56,159 bases of DNA from Acidimicrobiia bacterium (GCA_013002865.1 JABDLU010000081.1:1-56159); one strand, 5' to 3'. Positions 6,639 through 14,277 are shown, counted from the stretch's first letter. Notes: generated by a model not told the origin, from the letters alone. Made by a program: numbers and translations.

Positions 6639-6946
6639 GCATCGGCTGCGTTGTGCGCTCGCACCTGCTGGCGGCCGACCCGGGCCGTCACGACGCCCAC
6701 ATCGACGAATGCCTTCGCTGCCAGGCGGAGGCCGCCCGCTATCGCACGATGCTGCGCAGCCTGGCGGCTCTGCAGGACACCGTCGTTCCTGCACCGGCCG
6801 GACTGGCGTCGGCCGTCGGGGCCCACATTGGCGGGCTCGACCACGACCCCAGGAAGGCCGCCGGGCGAGAGGTGGCCGTCGCGGCGGCCGGCGTAGTAGC
6901 GGTGGCGAGTGCGCTGGCGCTGTGGCGCCGCACGATCAGCGCCTAA
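6620..6946 (+). CDS. Zinc-finger anti-sigma factor with C-terminal membrane anchor
   Basis: A 108-residue protein starting at GTG 6620 inside the sigma gene, with the strong ribosome site AAGGAG ending five to six bases upstream. The zinc anti-sigma motif H-x3-C-x2-C is visible in HDAHIDECLRCQAEA. Near the C-terminus AVAAAGVVAVASALALW is a single membrane helix with a short tail. It should sequester the upstream ECF factor at the membrane until a signal releases it. Translational coupling through the overlap keeps the two in balance. Confidence 0.85.
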   Translation: MAGSGLSIGCVVRSHLLAADPGRHDAHIDECLRCQAEAARYRTMLRSLAALQDTVVPAPAGLASAVGAHIGGLDHDPRKAAGREVAVAAAGVVAVASALALWRRTISA

Positions 6947-6966
6947 GCTGACCGACCGGCAATACG

Positions 6967-6989
6967 TTGGCGTCGCGTGTGCTTATACT
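6967..6989 (+). promoter_or_regulatory. Possible promoter of the tRNA-Trp/secE/nusG unit
   Basis: TATACT at 6984-6989 is a good minus-10 hexamer placed 48 bases before tRNA-Trp. The only recognisable minus-35-like hexamer, TTGGCG (6967-6972), is just 11 bases away, which is too close. The call therefore relies on the minus-10 alone. Confidence 0.35.
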
Positions 6990-7036
6990 CGGGCCGTCTC
7001 GCAGGGCACTCGCCCTAGGATTCGGCTTCACAACAG

Positions 7037-7110
7037 AGGGGTGTAGCTCGAATTGGCAGAGCGCCGGTCTCCAAAACCGGAGGTTGTGGGTTCGAGTCCC
7101 ACCGCCCCTG
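7037..7110 (+). tRNA. tRNA-Trp (anticodon CCA)
   Basis: 74 bases. Acceptor AGGGGTG pairs with CGCCCCT, anticodon stem CCGGT/ACCGG with loop CTCCAAA giving CCA, T arm GTGGGTTCGAGTCCCAC, discriminator G. It is immediately upstream of secE, as in most actinobacteria. Confidence 0.95.
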
Positions 7111-7170
7111 CCGGCCTGCGTGGCGTGAAGAGTGGGTTCCCGTACCGGAGCCCCAGGTATAGAGGAACTG

Positions 7171-7479
7171 ATGAACCGAGAACTCCGTCGACAGCAAGCC
7201 CGCCAGGAGCGGCTCGACAAGAAGCAAGGCAAACCCGGCCGGCAGGCTGCGGCGCAGCGCGCCGCCGGCAAGGCCGTCGGCGAGGGCAAGGAGCGCCGCG
7301 GCCTCCGCACCTATCTGCATGAAGTGCGTCAGGAGCTCTCCAAGGTGGCATGGCCGGATCGTCAGACCCTCACGACCTACACCGCAGTCTCTCTCATCGC
7401 CACCATCGCGCTGACCGCTTATACCGCCGGGCTGGACTTCATCTTCAAGCAAGCCTTCGTCGACCTGATTCTGCAATGA
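7171..7479 (+). CDS. secE: Preprotein translocase subunit SecE
   Basis: A 102-residue protein from ATG 7171 with GAGGA five bases upstream. The N-terminal 45 residues are basic and Gln/Ala-rich. The conserved amphipathic segment LRTYLHEVRQELSKVAWPDRQTLTTYTAV precedes the single membrane helix (LIATIALTAYTAGLDFIF). SecE clamps SecY in the membrane translocon. Its stop overlaps the nusG start (ATGA). Confidence 0.95.
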   Translation: MNRELRRQQARQERLDKKQGKPGRQAAAQRAAGKAVGEGKERRGLRTYLHEVRQELSKVAWPDRQTLTTYTAVSLIATIALTAYTAGLDFIFKQAFVDLILQ

Positions 7480-8444
7480 CGAGTATGGAAGATCAGGCTG
7501 TGGGCGCCACCGAGGCGCCGGCTGAGGACGCCGCCGAGAACACGGAGTCCGTCGAGGCTGTTCCCGCCGGGGTCGATCCCGATGCGGCCGACGCTCCCGT
7601 CGCCGAGGACGGTGATCCCGGGGGTCTCCTGGCAGCCGCCTTTGCATCGGTTGGGCTGACCTCGAGCGACAAGCTCGATGAGGTCCTGTCCAAAGAGGAG
7701 CAGGAGGCGGCCGATGCCGCCGCCGCCGAGGCCGCCGAGGCCGCCGACGAAGCGGAAGCCGACCAAGCCGACGAAGCTCCGGCAGAAGCCGCGGAAGACG
7801 CTCCCGAGGAGCCGGCCGCCGAGTCCGACGCTGAGGAAGCCGACGAAGAGGAAGAAGAGGAGCCGGAGGAACCAGTCGACACCGGTCCAGCCAGCCCGTA
7901 CGACCTCCCGGGCGACTGGTTCGTCATTCACTCGTACTCCGGCTACGAAAACAAAGTCAAAGCCAACCTCGAGACCCGCATCCACTCCATGCACATGGAG
8001 GGAGAGATCTTCGACGTGCACATCCCGATGGAGGATGTGGTCGAGATCAAAGGCGGCCGCAAGGTCACCGTTCCCAAGAAGGTCTTTCCCGGCTACATCC
8101 TCGTGCGCATGTACCTGTCGGACGACTCCTGGTTCGCGGTGCGCAACACACCGGGCGTGACCGGCTTCGTCGGATCGGGCACCAAGCCGGTCCCGCTGTC
8201 GCGACGGGAAGTCGAGCGGATTCTGGGGGTCAAGAAGGAGGAGGCCGTCGGCAAGGCGGCTCCACGCTTCCAGCCCGCCTGGGGCGTCGGGGAAACCGTG
8301 CGGGTCACCGACGGGCCCTTCGCCGACTTCAACGGTGTCATCGAGGAGATCAACCTCGATCAGTCGAAGGTGCGCGTGCTGGTTAACATCTTCGGCCGCG
8401 AGACCCCCGTCGAGCTCAACTTCGAACAAATCGTCAAGCTCTAG
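7476..8444 (+). CDS. nusG: Transcription elongation/antitermination factor NusG, with long acidic N-terminus
   Basis: A 322-residue protein starting at ATG 7476, which overlaps the secE stop. Residues 1-140 are an Ala/Glu/Asp-rich low-complexity extension with a run of Glu near residue 130. The NGN domain begins at GDWFVIHSYSGYENKVKANLE and continues to about residue 255. The KOW domain is GETVRVTDGPFADFNGVIEEINLDQSKVRVLV, ending in VELNFEQIVKL. It binds RNA polymerase and links transcription to translation. Acidic N-terminal extensions are common in actinobacterial NusG, but this one is long. Confidence 0.95.
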   Translation: MTSMEDQAVGATEAPAEDAAENTESVEAVPAGVDPDAADAPVAEDGDPGGLLAAAFASVGLTSSDKLDEVLSKEEQEAADAAAAEAAEAADEAEADQADEAPAEAAEDAPEEPAAESDAEEADEEEEEEPEEPVDTGPASPYDLPGDWFVIHSYSGYENKVKANLETRIHSMHMEGEIFDVHIPMEDVVEIKGGRKVTVPKKVFPGYILVRMYLSDDSWFAVRNTPGVTGFVGSGTKPVPLSRREVERILGVKKEEAVGKAAPRFQPAWGVGETVRVTDGPFADFNGVIEEINLDQSKVRVLVNIFGRETPVELNFEQIVKL

Positions 8445-8456
8445 CAGAGGCATCCC

Positions 8457-8885
8457 ATGGGACGGAAGAAACTGATGGCAGTGATCAAGCTGCAGGTGCC
8501 GGCCGGCCAGGCCAGCCCGGCACCGCCGGTCGGTCCTGCGCTCGGTCAGCACGGCGTCAACATCATGGACTTCGTGCAGGCGTATAACGCCCAGACCGCC
8601 GACCAGACCGGGACGATCGTCCCGGTGGAGATCAGCGTCTATGAGGATCGCAGCTTCACGTTCATTACCAAGACCCCACCGGCCGCGGTGCTGTTGCGCC
8701 AGGCCGCCCGGGTCCCCAAGGGATCACCTGAGCCCCACCGGGAGAAGGTGGCCTCGGTGACCCGAGCCCAGGTCAAGGAGATCGCCGAAATCAAGATGCC
8801 CGACCTCAATGCCAACGACATCGAGGCGGCCATGAAGATCGTTGAGGGAACCGCCCGCTCGATGGGCTTTACCGTCAGCGGCTAG
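8457..8885 (+). CDS. rplK: Large-subunit ribosomal protein L11
   Basis: 142 residues. The N-terminal domain has the hallmark [24 protein letters not shown] that forms the GTPase-associated and thiopeptide site with 23S rRNA. The C-terminal RNA-binding domain ends in [23 protein letters not shown]. The ATG at 8457 gives [12 protein letters not shown]. It follows nusG by 12 bases and belongs to the same transcript. Confidence 0.96.
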   Translation: MGRKKLMAVIKLQVPAGQASPAPPVGPALGQHGVNIMDFVQAYNAQTADQTGTIVPVEISVYEDRSFTFITKTPPAAVLLRQAARVPKGSPEPHREKVASVTRAQVKEIAEIKMPDLNANDIEAAMKIVEGTARSMGFTVSG

Positions 8886-8937
8886 CCAGACAACGTGGGA
8901 GGCCGTTGGGCCGCTTGCACCACAAGGAGACACGTCA

Positions 8938-9654
8938 ATGCCCAAGCATGGCAAACGATTCAGTACCGCCCTCGCCGCCATCGACCGGTCGGCCGCCTAC
9001 GAGGCTCGCCAGGCCCTGGAGCTGGTGAAGGCCAACGCCAGGGCCAAGTTCGACGAGACCATCGAGGCCAATTACCGCCTCGGCATCGACGCCCGGCACG
9101 CCGACCAGAACGTGCGCGGGACGGTCTCGCTCCCGAACGGGACCGGCAAGACCATCCGAGTTGCGGTGTTCGCCGCCGGGGAAAAGGCCACCGAAGCCGA
9201 GCAGGCTGGTGCCGACATCGTCGGCGGCAAGGAGCTCGCCGAGGCGATCCAGGGTGGACGCGATCTCGACTTCGACCTCACCATTGCCACCCCGGACCTG
9301 ATGTCCGAAGTCGGCAAGGTTGGCAAGATCCTGGGACCGCGCGGTCTCATGCCCAACCCCAAGGCCGGGACGGTCACGTTCGACATTGCGAAGACTGTTG
9401 AGGAGTTCAAGGCGGGCAAGATCGAGTACCGCAACGACCGGGCAGGCAACGTCCAGGCGGTGATCGGCAAGGCTTCCTTCGAGCTCGATGCCCTGTTTGC
9501 CAACCTCGCCGCCCTCACCGATGAGATCGTCCGGGCCCGGCCGGCGTCGACGAAGGGGCGGTTCGTCCGCAACCTGTCGGTGTCCTCCACGATGGGCCCC
9601 GGCGTCCGGATCGACGTTTCCTCCATCGAGGATCTGGCCAAAGCCGGTCGCTAG
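8938..9654 (+). CDS. rplA: Large-subunit ribosomal protein L1
   Basis: 238 residues from ATG 8938, with AAGGAGA seven bases upstream; this ribosome site excludes an in-frame start farther upstream. It begins MPKHGKRFSTALAAID. The conserved rRNA-binding signature is GKVGKILGPRGLMPNPKAGTVT. L1 forms the mobile stalk at the exit site and in many bacteria represses its own rplK-rplA mRNA. Confidence 0.96.
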   Translation: MPKHGKRFSTALAAIDRSAAYEARQALELVKANARAKFDETIEANYRLGIDARHADQNVRGTVSLPNGTGKTIRVAVFAAGEKATEAEQAGADIVGGKELAEAIQGGRDLDFDLTIATPDLMSEVGKVGKILGPRGLMPNPKAGTVTFDIAKTVEEFKAGKIEYRNDRAGNVQAVIGKASFELDALFANLAALTDEIVRARPASTKGRFVRNLSVSSTMGPGVRIDVSSIEDLAKAGR

Positions 9655-9704
9655 CCCAACGAGACCCGGGGCCGCCAACCGGCGGGGACCGGTAATGTGC
9701 AAGC

Positions 9705-10106
9705 ATGTACCGGCGTGGGTTTCTCGTCCTGGCGGCATGTCTGGTTGGGTTGGCCCTGTGGCTGGGGTTGAAGGATTTCACCGTCACGAGCGGCAACCTG
9801 AGTTCCAACGGGCCCCGCACCCACACGTGCGGCAGCACCATCGGGGTGTTGTTCATGGACGAATACGCCGCGGGTATCGAAGGGTCGTTTCTGCGACCGC
9901 GTTGCTGGTACGAAGCCCGCGATCGGTCGGCAACACAGGGATTCCTGGTCGTGATGGCGCTGGGCTCGGCCATCGTCGGGTTCGTGCGGGGCCCGGCACC
10001 GCCACTGCGGAGCATTCACGTGCTCACGCCGCTGCCCACCGCCGCCGAAATGAGGCGATCACGGTTTCGGGTCATCGGCGACGTTGACGATATCAGTCCG
10101 GGCTGA
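9705..10106 (+). CDS. Hypothetical two-helix membrane protein between L1 and L10
   Basis: 133 residues from ATG 9705. A helix at residues 6-24 (FLVLAACLVGLALWLGL) is followed by about 50 residues with two cysteines (THTCGST and RPRCWYE), then a second helix (GFLVVMALGSAIVGFV) and a charged C-terminal tail of about 35 residues. The cysteines lie in the loop between the helices and, if exported, could pair. I do not recognise a family. It interrupts the usual direct rplA-rplJ link and lies just before the L10 leader, so it may be read through from rplA. Confidence 0.6.
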   Translation: MYRRGFLVLAACLVGLALWLGLKDFTVTSGNLSSNGPRTHTCGSTIGVLFMDEYAAGIEGSFLRPRCWYEARDRSATQGFLVVMALGSAIVGFVRGPAPPLRSIHVLTPLPTAAEMRRSRFRVIGDVDDISPG

Positions 10107-10129
10107 TTAACCTCGGGCCCGACAATTCA

Positions 10130-10246
10130 ACAACTCCTGACCGGAGACCGCCGGTGCCCCCCGGGGCCGAAGATGCCTGCGCAGGTCGGAACCTACAAGA
10201 GGCTCCACCCTGTCCGGTCGGAGCCTTTGCCAATGAAGGAGAAGAC
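10130..10246 (+). ncRNA. Ribosomal protein L10 leader (autoregulatory mRNA structure)
   Basis: The untranslated region before rplJ contains GACCGGAGACCGCCGGTG and then GCCTGCGCAGGTC. These match the conserved kink-turn and stem segments of the L10 leader, where the L10-L12 complex binds to repress rplJ-rplL. A closing stem GGCTCC (10201-10206) with GGAGCC (10220-10225), followed by TTT, sits just upstream of the ribosome site AAGGAGA and may be the switching hairpin. I identified it from the motif and its position. Confidence 0.75.
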
Positions 10247-11089
10247 ATGGCCAGACCGGAGAAGGTCGCCGTTGTCGACGAGATCAAAGAGAAGCTGGAG
10301 GAGGCCCAAGCCATCTTCGTGACCGAGTACCGGGGTCTATCGGTCGGCCAGCAGCAGCAGTTGCGCCGCTCACTTCGCAAAGCGGAAGCTGAGTACAAGG
10401 TCTTCAAGATGACCCTGGCGCGCCGGGCTGCCGAGGAGGCCGGCATGACCGACCTGCTCGTCTGGCTCGAGGGACCGACCGCGATTGCCTTCACGACCGG
10501 CGACCCGGTCCCGGCCGCCAAGAGCTTGAAGGAATTCGCCGACAATCATGACCAGCTCGTCCTCAAGGGCGGCCTGCTGGCGGGGGCCACGCTCGACGCC
10601 GCCGGCGTGCGGCAGCTGGCCGACGTCGAGCCACGCGAAGTCCTGCTCGCCAAGCTGGCGGGGGCGATGAAGGCTCCGATGGCGAACCTGGCCGGGATGA
10701 TGACCGCCGTGCTACGACAGCCGGTCACCGCCATGCAGCAACTGCTCGAGAAGCGTGAGACCGATCCGGCGTTCGCGGCCGAACCAACTGAGGGGCCTGC
10801 GGCTGCGGACGAGCCTGCGGCTGAGGAGCCTGCGGCTGCGGACGAGCCTGCGGCTGAAGAGGAGCCTGCGGCTGAAGAGGAGCCTGCGGCTGAAGAGGAG
10901 CCTGCGGCTGAAGAGGAGCCTGCGGCTGAAGAGGAGCCTGCGGCTGCCCCGGCTGAGGAGGCTGCGGCTGAGGATGCTCCGGCCGAAGAGCCTGCGGCGG
11001 AGGATGCTGCGGCGGAGGATGCTGCGGCGGAGGATGCTGCGGCGGAGGATGCCGAAGCTGCCACTGATTCTGAAGATTCCGACAAGTAG
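10247..11089 (+). CDS. rplJ: Large-subunit ribosomal protein L10 with a long repetitive acidic tail
   Basis: 280 residues from ATG 10247 with AAGGAGA six bases upstream. Residues 1-175 are ordinary L10: rRNA binding in the N-terminal domain ([23 protein letters not shown]) and the helix that carries L7/L12 dimers at the end ([27 protein letters not shown]). About 100 residues follow that normal L10 (165-180 residues) lacks. They are made of EEEPAA and AAED repeats encoded by tandem 18-bp and 15-bp units. The tail lies directly after the L7/L12-binding helix, so it would hang from the stalk base. Confidence 0.93.
   Translation: MARPEKVAVVDEIKEKLEEAQAIFVTEYRGLSVGQQQQLRRSLRKAEAEYKVFKMTLARRAAEEAGMTDLLVWLEGPTAIAFTTGDPVPAAKSLKEFADNHDQLVLKGGLLAGATLDAAGVRQLADVEPREVLLAKLAGAMKAPMANLAGMMTAVLRQPVTAMQQLLEKRETDPAFAAEPTEGPAAADEPAAEEPAAADEPAAEEEPAAEEEPAAEEEPAAEEEPAAEEEPAAAPAEEAAAEDAPAEEPAAEDAAAEDAAAEDAAAEDAEAATDSEDSDK
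10856..11055 (+). repeat. Coding tandem repeats in the rplJ 3' end
   Basis: Five identical copies of the 18-bp unit GAAGAGGAGCCTGCGGCT run from 10856 to 10945, with looser copies of the same unit upstream from about 10790. Near 10995-11055 a 15-bp unit containing GCGGAGGATGCT repeats about four times. Both unit lengths are multiples of three, so copy-number change keeps the frame. Confidence 0.9.
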
Positions 11090-11109
11090 TTCACCAAAGG
11101 AGAAATGAC

Positions 11110-11496
11110 ATGGCAAAAATGACCACAGACGATCTGCTCGAGCATTTCGAGACGATGACCGTTCTCGAGCTGTCCGAGTTCGTAAAAGCCTTCGAGGACA
11201 AGTTCGAAGTCACCGCCGCTGCCCCGATGGCCGTTGCCGTGGCCGGTGGCGACGCCGGCGCCGGAGCCGCCGCTGAGGAAGAGAAGGACGACTTCGACGT
11301 CATGCTCAGCTCGGTTGGCGACAAGAAGATCCAGGTCATCAAAGAGGTCCGCGGTCTCACCAAGCTCGGCCTCAAAGAAGCCAAGGAGCTGGTCGAGAGC
11401 GCTCCGGTTGCCGTCCTGGAGGGCGTCGATCAGGAGACCGCCGACAAGGCCAAAGAGGCCCTCGAAGGCGCCGGCGCCCAGGTCGAGCTGAAGTAG
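11110..11496 (+). CDS. rplL: Large-subunit ribosomal protein L7/L12
   Basis: 128 residues with AAAGGAG before ATG 11110. It has an N-terminal dimerisation helix pair ([27 protein letters not shown]), an Ala/Gly hinge ([17 protein letters not shown]) and the C-terminal factor-binding domain ([28 protein letters not shown]). It recruits the translational GTPases to the ribosome. It follows rplJ by 20 bases and is the last gene of the unit. Confidence 0.97.
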   Translation: MAKMTTDDLLEHFETMTVLELSEFVKAFEDKFEVTAAAPMAVAVAGGDAGAGAAAEEEKDDFDVMLSSVGDKKIQVIKEVRGLTKLGLKEAKELVESAPVAVLEGVDQETADKAKEALEGAGAQVELK

Positions 11497-11497
11497 T

Positions 11498-11522
11498 AGT
11501 CGGAGCCCTCCGGGCTCCGACT
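11498..11522 (+). terminator. Perfect 11-bp triloop hairpin after rplL
   Basis: Arms AGTCGGAGCCC (11498-11508) and GGGCTCCGACT (11512-11522) enclose TCC, starting one base after the rplL stop codon. There is no T run. It is one of several perfect triloop stems in this window. Confidence 0.6.
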
Positions 11523-11550
11523 GTCGACTGTCGACGGTCAACCGTCAACG
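11523..11550. repeat. Heptanucleotide repeat, four units
   Basis: GTCGACT, GTCGACG, GTCAACC, GTCAACG, directly after the hairpin. It is the same block type as 3809-3836, including the following GGCC. Confidence 0.9.
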
Positions 11551-11566
11551 GCCGAAGAACGTGAAG

Positions 11567-11593
11567 GACGTCACCTGTGGGTGGCGTCTTTCT
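11567..11593 (+). terminator. Rho-independent terminator of the rplJ-rplL unit
   Basis: GACGTCACC (11567-11575), loop TGTG, then GGTGGCGTC (11580-11588) gives a 9-bp stem with one T-G pair. It is followed by TTTCT. Confidence 0.7.
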
Positions 11594-11594
11594 C

Positions 11595-11636
11595 GTTGCC
11601 GGTTATCGGTCGCCGGTCGCCGGTCGCCGGTCACCC
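11595..11636. repeat. Heptanucleotide repeat, six units
   Basis: GTTGCCG, GTTATCG, GTCGCCG three times, GTCACCC in one unbroken 7-base register. Confidence 0.9.
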
Positions 11637-11640
11637 ACCC

Positions 11641-11723
11641 AGGAACACAGGAACGCGCCAAGCAACCCGAAGGGTTGCCCACCCCCCTCCTTGCCTCCCC
11701 CACTCGCTGGCGCTCGCGGGGGA
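11641..11723 (-). repeat. Dispersed palindromic element of about 83 bp, copy 2 (inverted)
   Basis: The reverse complement of this stretch matches 4067-4150 almost base for base, including GGGGGAGGCAAGGAGGGGGG and GCGCGTTCCTGTG. Differences lie mainly in the hairpin loops (CTT here for GTG). No coding sequence is seen here. The region from 11497 to 11839 holds only hairpins, this element and heptads. Confidence 0.85.
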
Positions 11724-11730
11724 GGTAATT

Positions 11731-11835
11731 CTGACGCCTGACGCCTTCTGACTGGCAACTTGGAACCTGCAACCGGCAACTTGCCGATTGCCGATTGCCG
11801 ATAGCTGATTGCCGATAGCTGATTGCTGATTGCTG
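11731..11835. repeat. Fifteen consecutive heptanucleotide units in one register
   Basis: From 11731 the sequence divides exactly into 15 sevens: CTGACGC twice, then CTTCTGA, CTGGCAA, CTTGGAA, CCTGCAA, CCGGCAA, CTTGCCG, ATTGCCG twice, ATAGCTG, ATTGCCG, ATAGCTG, ATTGCTG twice. Neighbouring units differ by one to three bases. The run stops five bases before the stop codon of the next minus-strand gene. Confidence 0.9.
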
Positions 11836-11839
11836 ATTC

Positions 11840-12058
11840 CTACCGCACCGTGGCGAACCGCAGCATGGCGACGAAGAAGAGGACCACGCCGACGGTGATG
11901 AGGGCTCCGCCGGCGATGGGACCGGGGAGGGCGCCGAAGTCGTTGGAGTAGCACGTGGTGAGGCTGCGAGACAGCGACACGGTCTGGCACCCGATGACCT
12001 CGATGCCACGGAAAATCAGGGCAAACCCGCCTGCCATTGCCACAAAAGACAGGAGCAT
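11840..12058 (-). CDS. Small two-helix membrane protein, unknown function
   Basis: 72 residues from ATG 12058, preceded on the minus strand by GGGGGG six bases upstream. An upstream in-frame GTG at 12103 would add 15 polar residues. Helix one is LLSFVAMAGGFALIFRGIEVI and helix two is GALITVGVVLFFVAMLRFA. The loop has two cysteines (GCQTVSL and TTCYSND). No family is recognised. It is convergent with rplL and divergent from the purNH gene. Confidence 0.55.
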   Translation of the reverse strand: MLLSFVAMAGGFALIFRGIEVIGCQTVSLSRSLTTCYSNDFGALPGPIAGGALITVGVVLFFVAMLRFATVR

Positions 12059-12156
12059 TATGACCCCCCACGATGGCGATTCTCCTGTACCGGTTTTCGG
12101 CACCCCGGCGGATTTTCTTTACACCCGGCTGGATGGGCCCTCCCTATCCTCACGGC

Positions 12157-14277
12157 ATGGCGGAGGTTCCCATCGCCGTGCTCATCTCCGGGCGCGGATC
12201 CAATCTGCGACGCCTGCTGGAGGAGCAGGAGGGTTCGTCCTATCGGGTAGCCGTCGTCGTCGCCGACCGGGCCGCACCCGGCCTCGATCTGGCTCGCCAA
12301 CGGGGCATCCCGGTTCGCCAGGTGCCGTGGGGCGACCATCCGGACCGGGCCTCCTTCACGACAGCCGTGTGCGATGTAGTCGACGACTACCAGTGCCGCT
12401 TCGTGATCCTGGCGGGCTTCATGCGCATCCTCGCCGCCGAAGCGATTGATCGCTTCCCGGACCGGATCATCAACGTCCATCCGTCCCTGCTTCCCCGATT
12501 CCCGGGAGCCAGGGCGGTCGCCGACGCGCTGGCCGCCGGCGTGGATGAGACCGGCGTAACAGTGCACGTCGTCGTCGAGGATGTCGACGCCGGTCCGATC
12601 ATCGCCCAGCGCCGGGTCCCGATTCTCGGCGGGGACGACGAAGCCCGCCTCCACGCCCGGATCCAGGAACTGGAGCACCAGCTATTCCCCGAGGTGGTGG
12701 ATCAGATCTGTCGCATCGGTGTCGCCGCAGCGATCGAACAAAGGAGTGAGATGAACGATCGAGTCGCCATCAAGACGGCGCTGGTATCCGTCTCGGACAA
12801 GACCGGTCTGACCGAGCTCGGCACAGCGCTGGAAGCCGCCGGCATCACCATCCTGGCCTCGGGCGGCACCGCCCGCACGCTGGAGGAAGCGGGCATTGCC
12901 GTTACCCGGGTGGCCGATGTCACCGGCGCGCCGGAGATGCTCGACGGGCGGGTCAAGACTCTCCACCCCACCATTCATGGAGGCATTCTCGCCAACACCG
13001 AGTCCGCCGAGCACCGCGCCGATCTCGAACAGCGCGGGATCACGCCGATCGACCTGGTGGTCTGCAACCTCTATCCGTTTGAGGCCACGGTCGCCGCCGG
13101 TCGACCGGCCGGGGAGGTCGTGGAGAACATCGACATCGGCGGCCCGGCGATAATCCGGGCCGCGGCCAAGAACCACAGGCGGGTGGCGGTGGTGACCAAT
13201 CCAGCCGACTACCAGACGGTCACCGCGGCGCTGAGCGCAGGGGGCACTACCGGCGAGGAACGGCGCCGGTTGGCTGCTCGCGCCTTCGCGCATACCGGGC
13301 GATACGACGCGCTGATCCATGCCTGGCTGGCGGACGAGGACCTGCCCGAGACAATGCTCGTGGCCCTGGACCAGGCCACTGGACTGCGGTACGGGGAAAA
13401 CCCGCACCAGGAGGCTGCCTTGTACCGGCGGGCCGGGGCGGACGGTTGGCCATTCACCGCCCGGCAACTGCAGGGCAAGGACCTGTCGTTCAACAACTAT
13501 GCCGACACCGACTCCGCCTGGGATCTGGTCCAGCGCATCGCCAGCCCGGGGTGCGTCGTGGTCAAACACCTCAACCCGTGCGGGGTTGCGCAGCGCCCAA
13601 CGGTGCACGAAGCGTTCGTAGCGGCGCGGGATTGTGACCCGCTGTCGGCCTTCGGCGGTGTCGTTGCCACCAACACCGCCATCGACGAAGCCACTGCCAA
13701 GGAGATGGCAGGCATGTTCCTGGAGGTCATCATCTGTCCCGGCGTGAGCGACGAAGCGGCCGCGGTGCTGTCGGCCAAGAAGAACCTCCGTGTCCTGGTG
13801 GCCTCGGCGCCGAGCGGCTGGAAGCACGATGTGCGAGCGGTGGACGGGGGCATGCTCATCCAGGAGGCCGATTCGCGGAACGTGGAGTCGGACGAGTGGC
13901 GGGTCATGTCGAAGACCCAGCCGTCCCCCTCCCAACTCGAGGCGATGCACCTCGCCTGGACGGTGGGCGCGCACTGTAAGTCGAACAGCATCGTGATCGT
14001 CCAGGACGGTGCGGCCGTCGGAATCGGTGTCGGCGACCAGAGCCGGGTGGGGGCCGCCCGCCGGGCCGTCGCCCAGGCCGGTGATCGGTTGGACGGGGCG
14101 GTGGCGGCCAGTGAGGCCCTGATCCCGTTCCGCGATGGCGTCGATGCCCTCGCCGAGGCTGGGGTGAAGGCCCTCGTAGAGACCGGAGGAAGTCGCAACG
14201 ACGACGAGGTCATTGCCGCAGCCGATGAGCATGGGATGGTCCTGGTGTTCACCGGCCGGCGCCACTTCAGGCACTGA
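12157..14277 (+). CDS. purH: PurN-PurH fusion: GAR transformylase plus AICAR transformylase/IMP cyclohydrolase
   Basis: One open frame of 706 residues. Residues 1-198 are PurN: GRGSNL near the start binds GAR phosphate, and the catalytic triad falls at Asn106, His108 (INVHPSLLPRFPG) and Asp144 (DVDAGPI), the same numbers as in E. coli. Residues 199-706 are PurH: the IMP cyclohydrolase domain (ALVSVSDKTGLTELG, then GRVKTLHPTIHGGILA) followed by AICAR transformylase (LRYGENPHQEAALY, KHLNPCG, CKSNSIVIVQDGA). No stop lies between them. The junction reads IEQRSEMNDRVAIK, where AAAGGAGTGAG followed by ATG at 12751 is a complete ribosome site and start for PurH alone. Both a fusion protein and free PurH may be made. 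It catalyses step 3 and the last two steps of IMP synthesis. Confidence 0.9.
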   Translation: MAEVPIAVLISGRGSNLRRLLEEQEGSSYRVAVVVADRAAPGLDLARQRGIPVRQVPWGDHPDRASFTTAVCDVVDDYQCRFVILAGFMRILAAEAIDRFPDRIINVHPSLLPRFPGARAVADALAAGVDETGVTVHVVVEDVDAGPIIAQRRVPILGGDDEARLHARIQELEHQLFPEVVDQICRIGVAAAIEQRSEMNDRVAIKTALVSVSDKTGLTELGTALEAAGITILASGGTARTLEEAGIAVTRVADVTGAPEMLDGRVKTLHPTIHGGILANTESAEHRADLEQRGITPIDLVVCNLYPFEATVAAGRPAGEVVENIDIGGPAIIRAAAKNHRRVAVVTNPADYQTVTAALSAGGTTGEERRRLAARAFAHTGRYDALIHAWLADEDLPETMLVALDQATGLRYGENPHQEAALYRRAGADGWPFTARQLQGKDLSFNNYADTDSAWDLVQRIASPGCVVVKHLNPCGVAQRPTVHEAFVAARDCDPLSAFGGVVATNTAIDEATAKEMAGMFLEVIICPGVSDEAAAVLSAKKNLRVLVASAPSGWKHDVRAVDGGMLIQEADSRNVESDEWRVMSKTQPSPSQLEAMHLAWTVGAHCKSNSIVIVQDGAAVGIGVGDQSRVGAARRAVAQAGDRLDGAVAASEALIPFRDGVDALAEAGVKALVETGGSRNDDEVIAAADEHGMVLVFTGRRHFRH

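Noticed and set aside
8842..8937. Upstream extension of rplA
   Set aside because: It overlaps rplK in another frame. AAGGAGA and the conserved MPKHGKR start support ATG 8938.
10154..10246. Upstream in-frame extension of rplJ
   Set aside because: This stretch is the L10 leader RNA, and the strong AAGGAGA site points to ATG 10247.
12747..12749. TGA that would end PurN before PurH
   Set aside because: It is out of the PurN frame as sequenced. It matters only if there is a one-base error, which is noted as a check.
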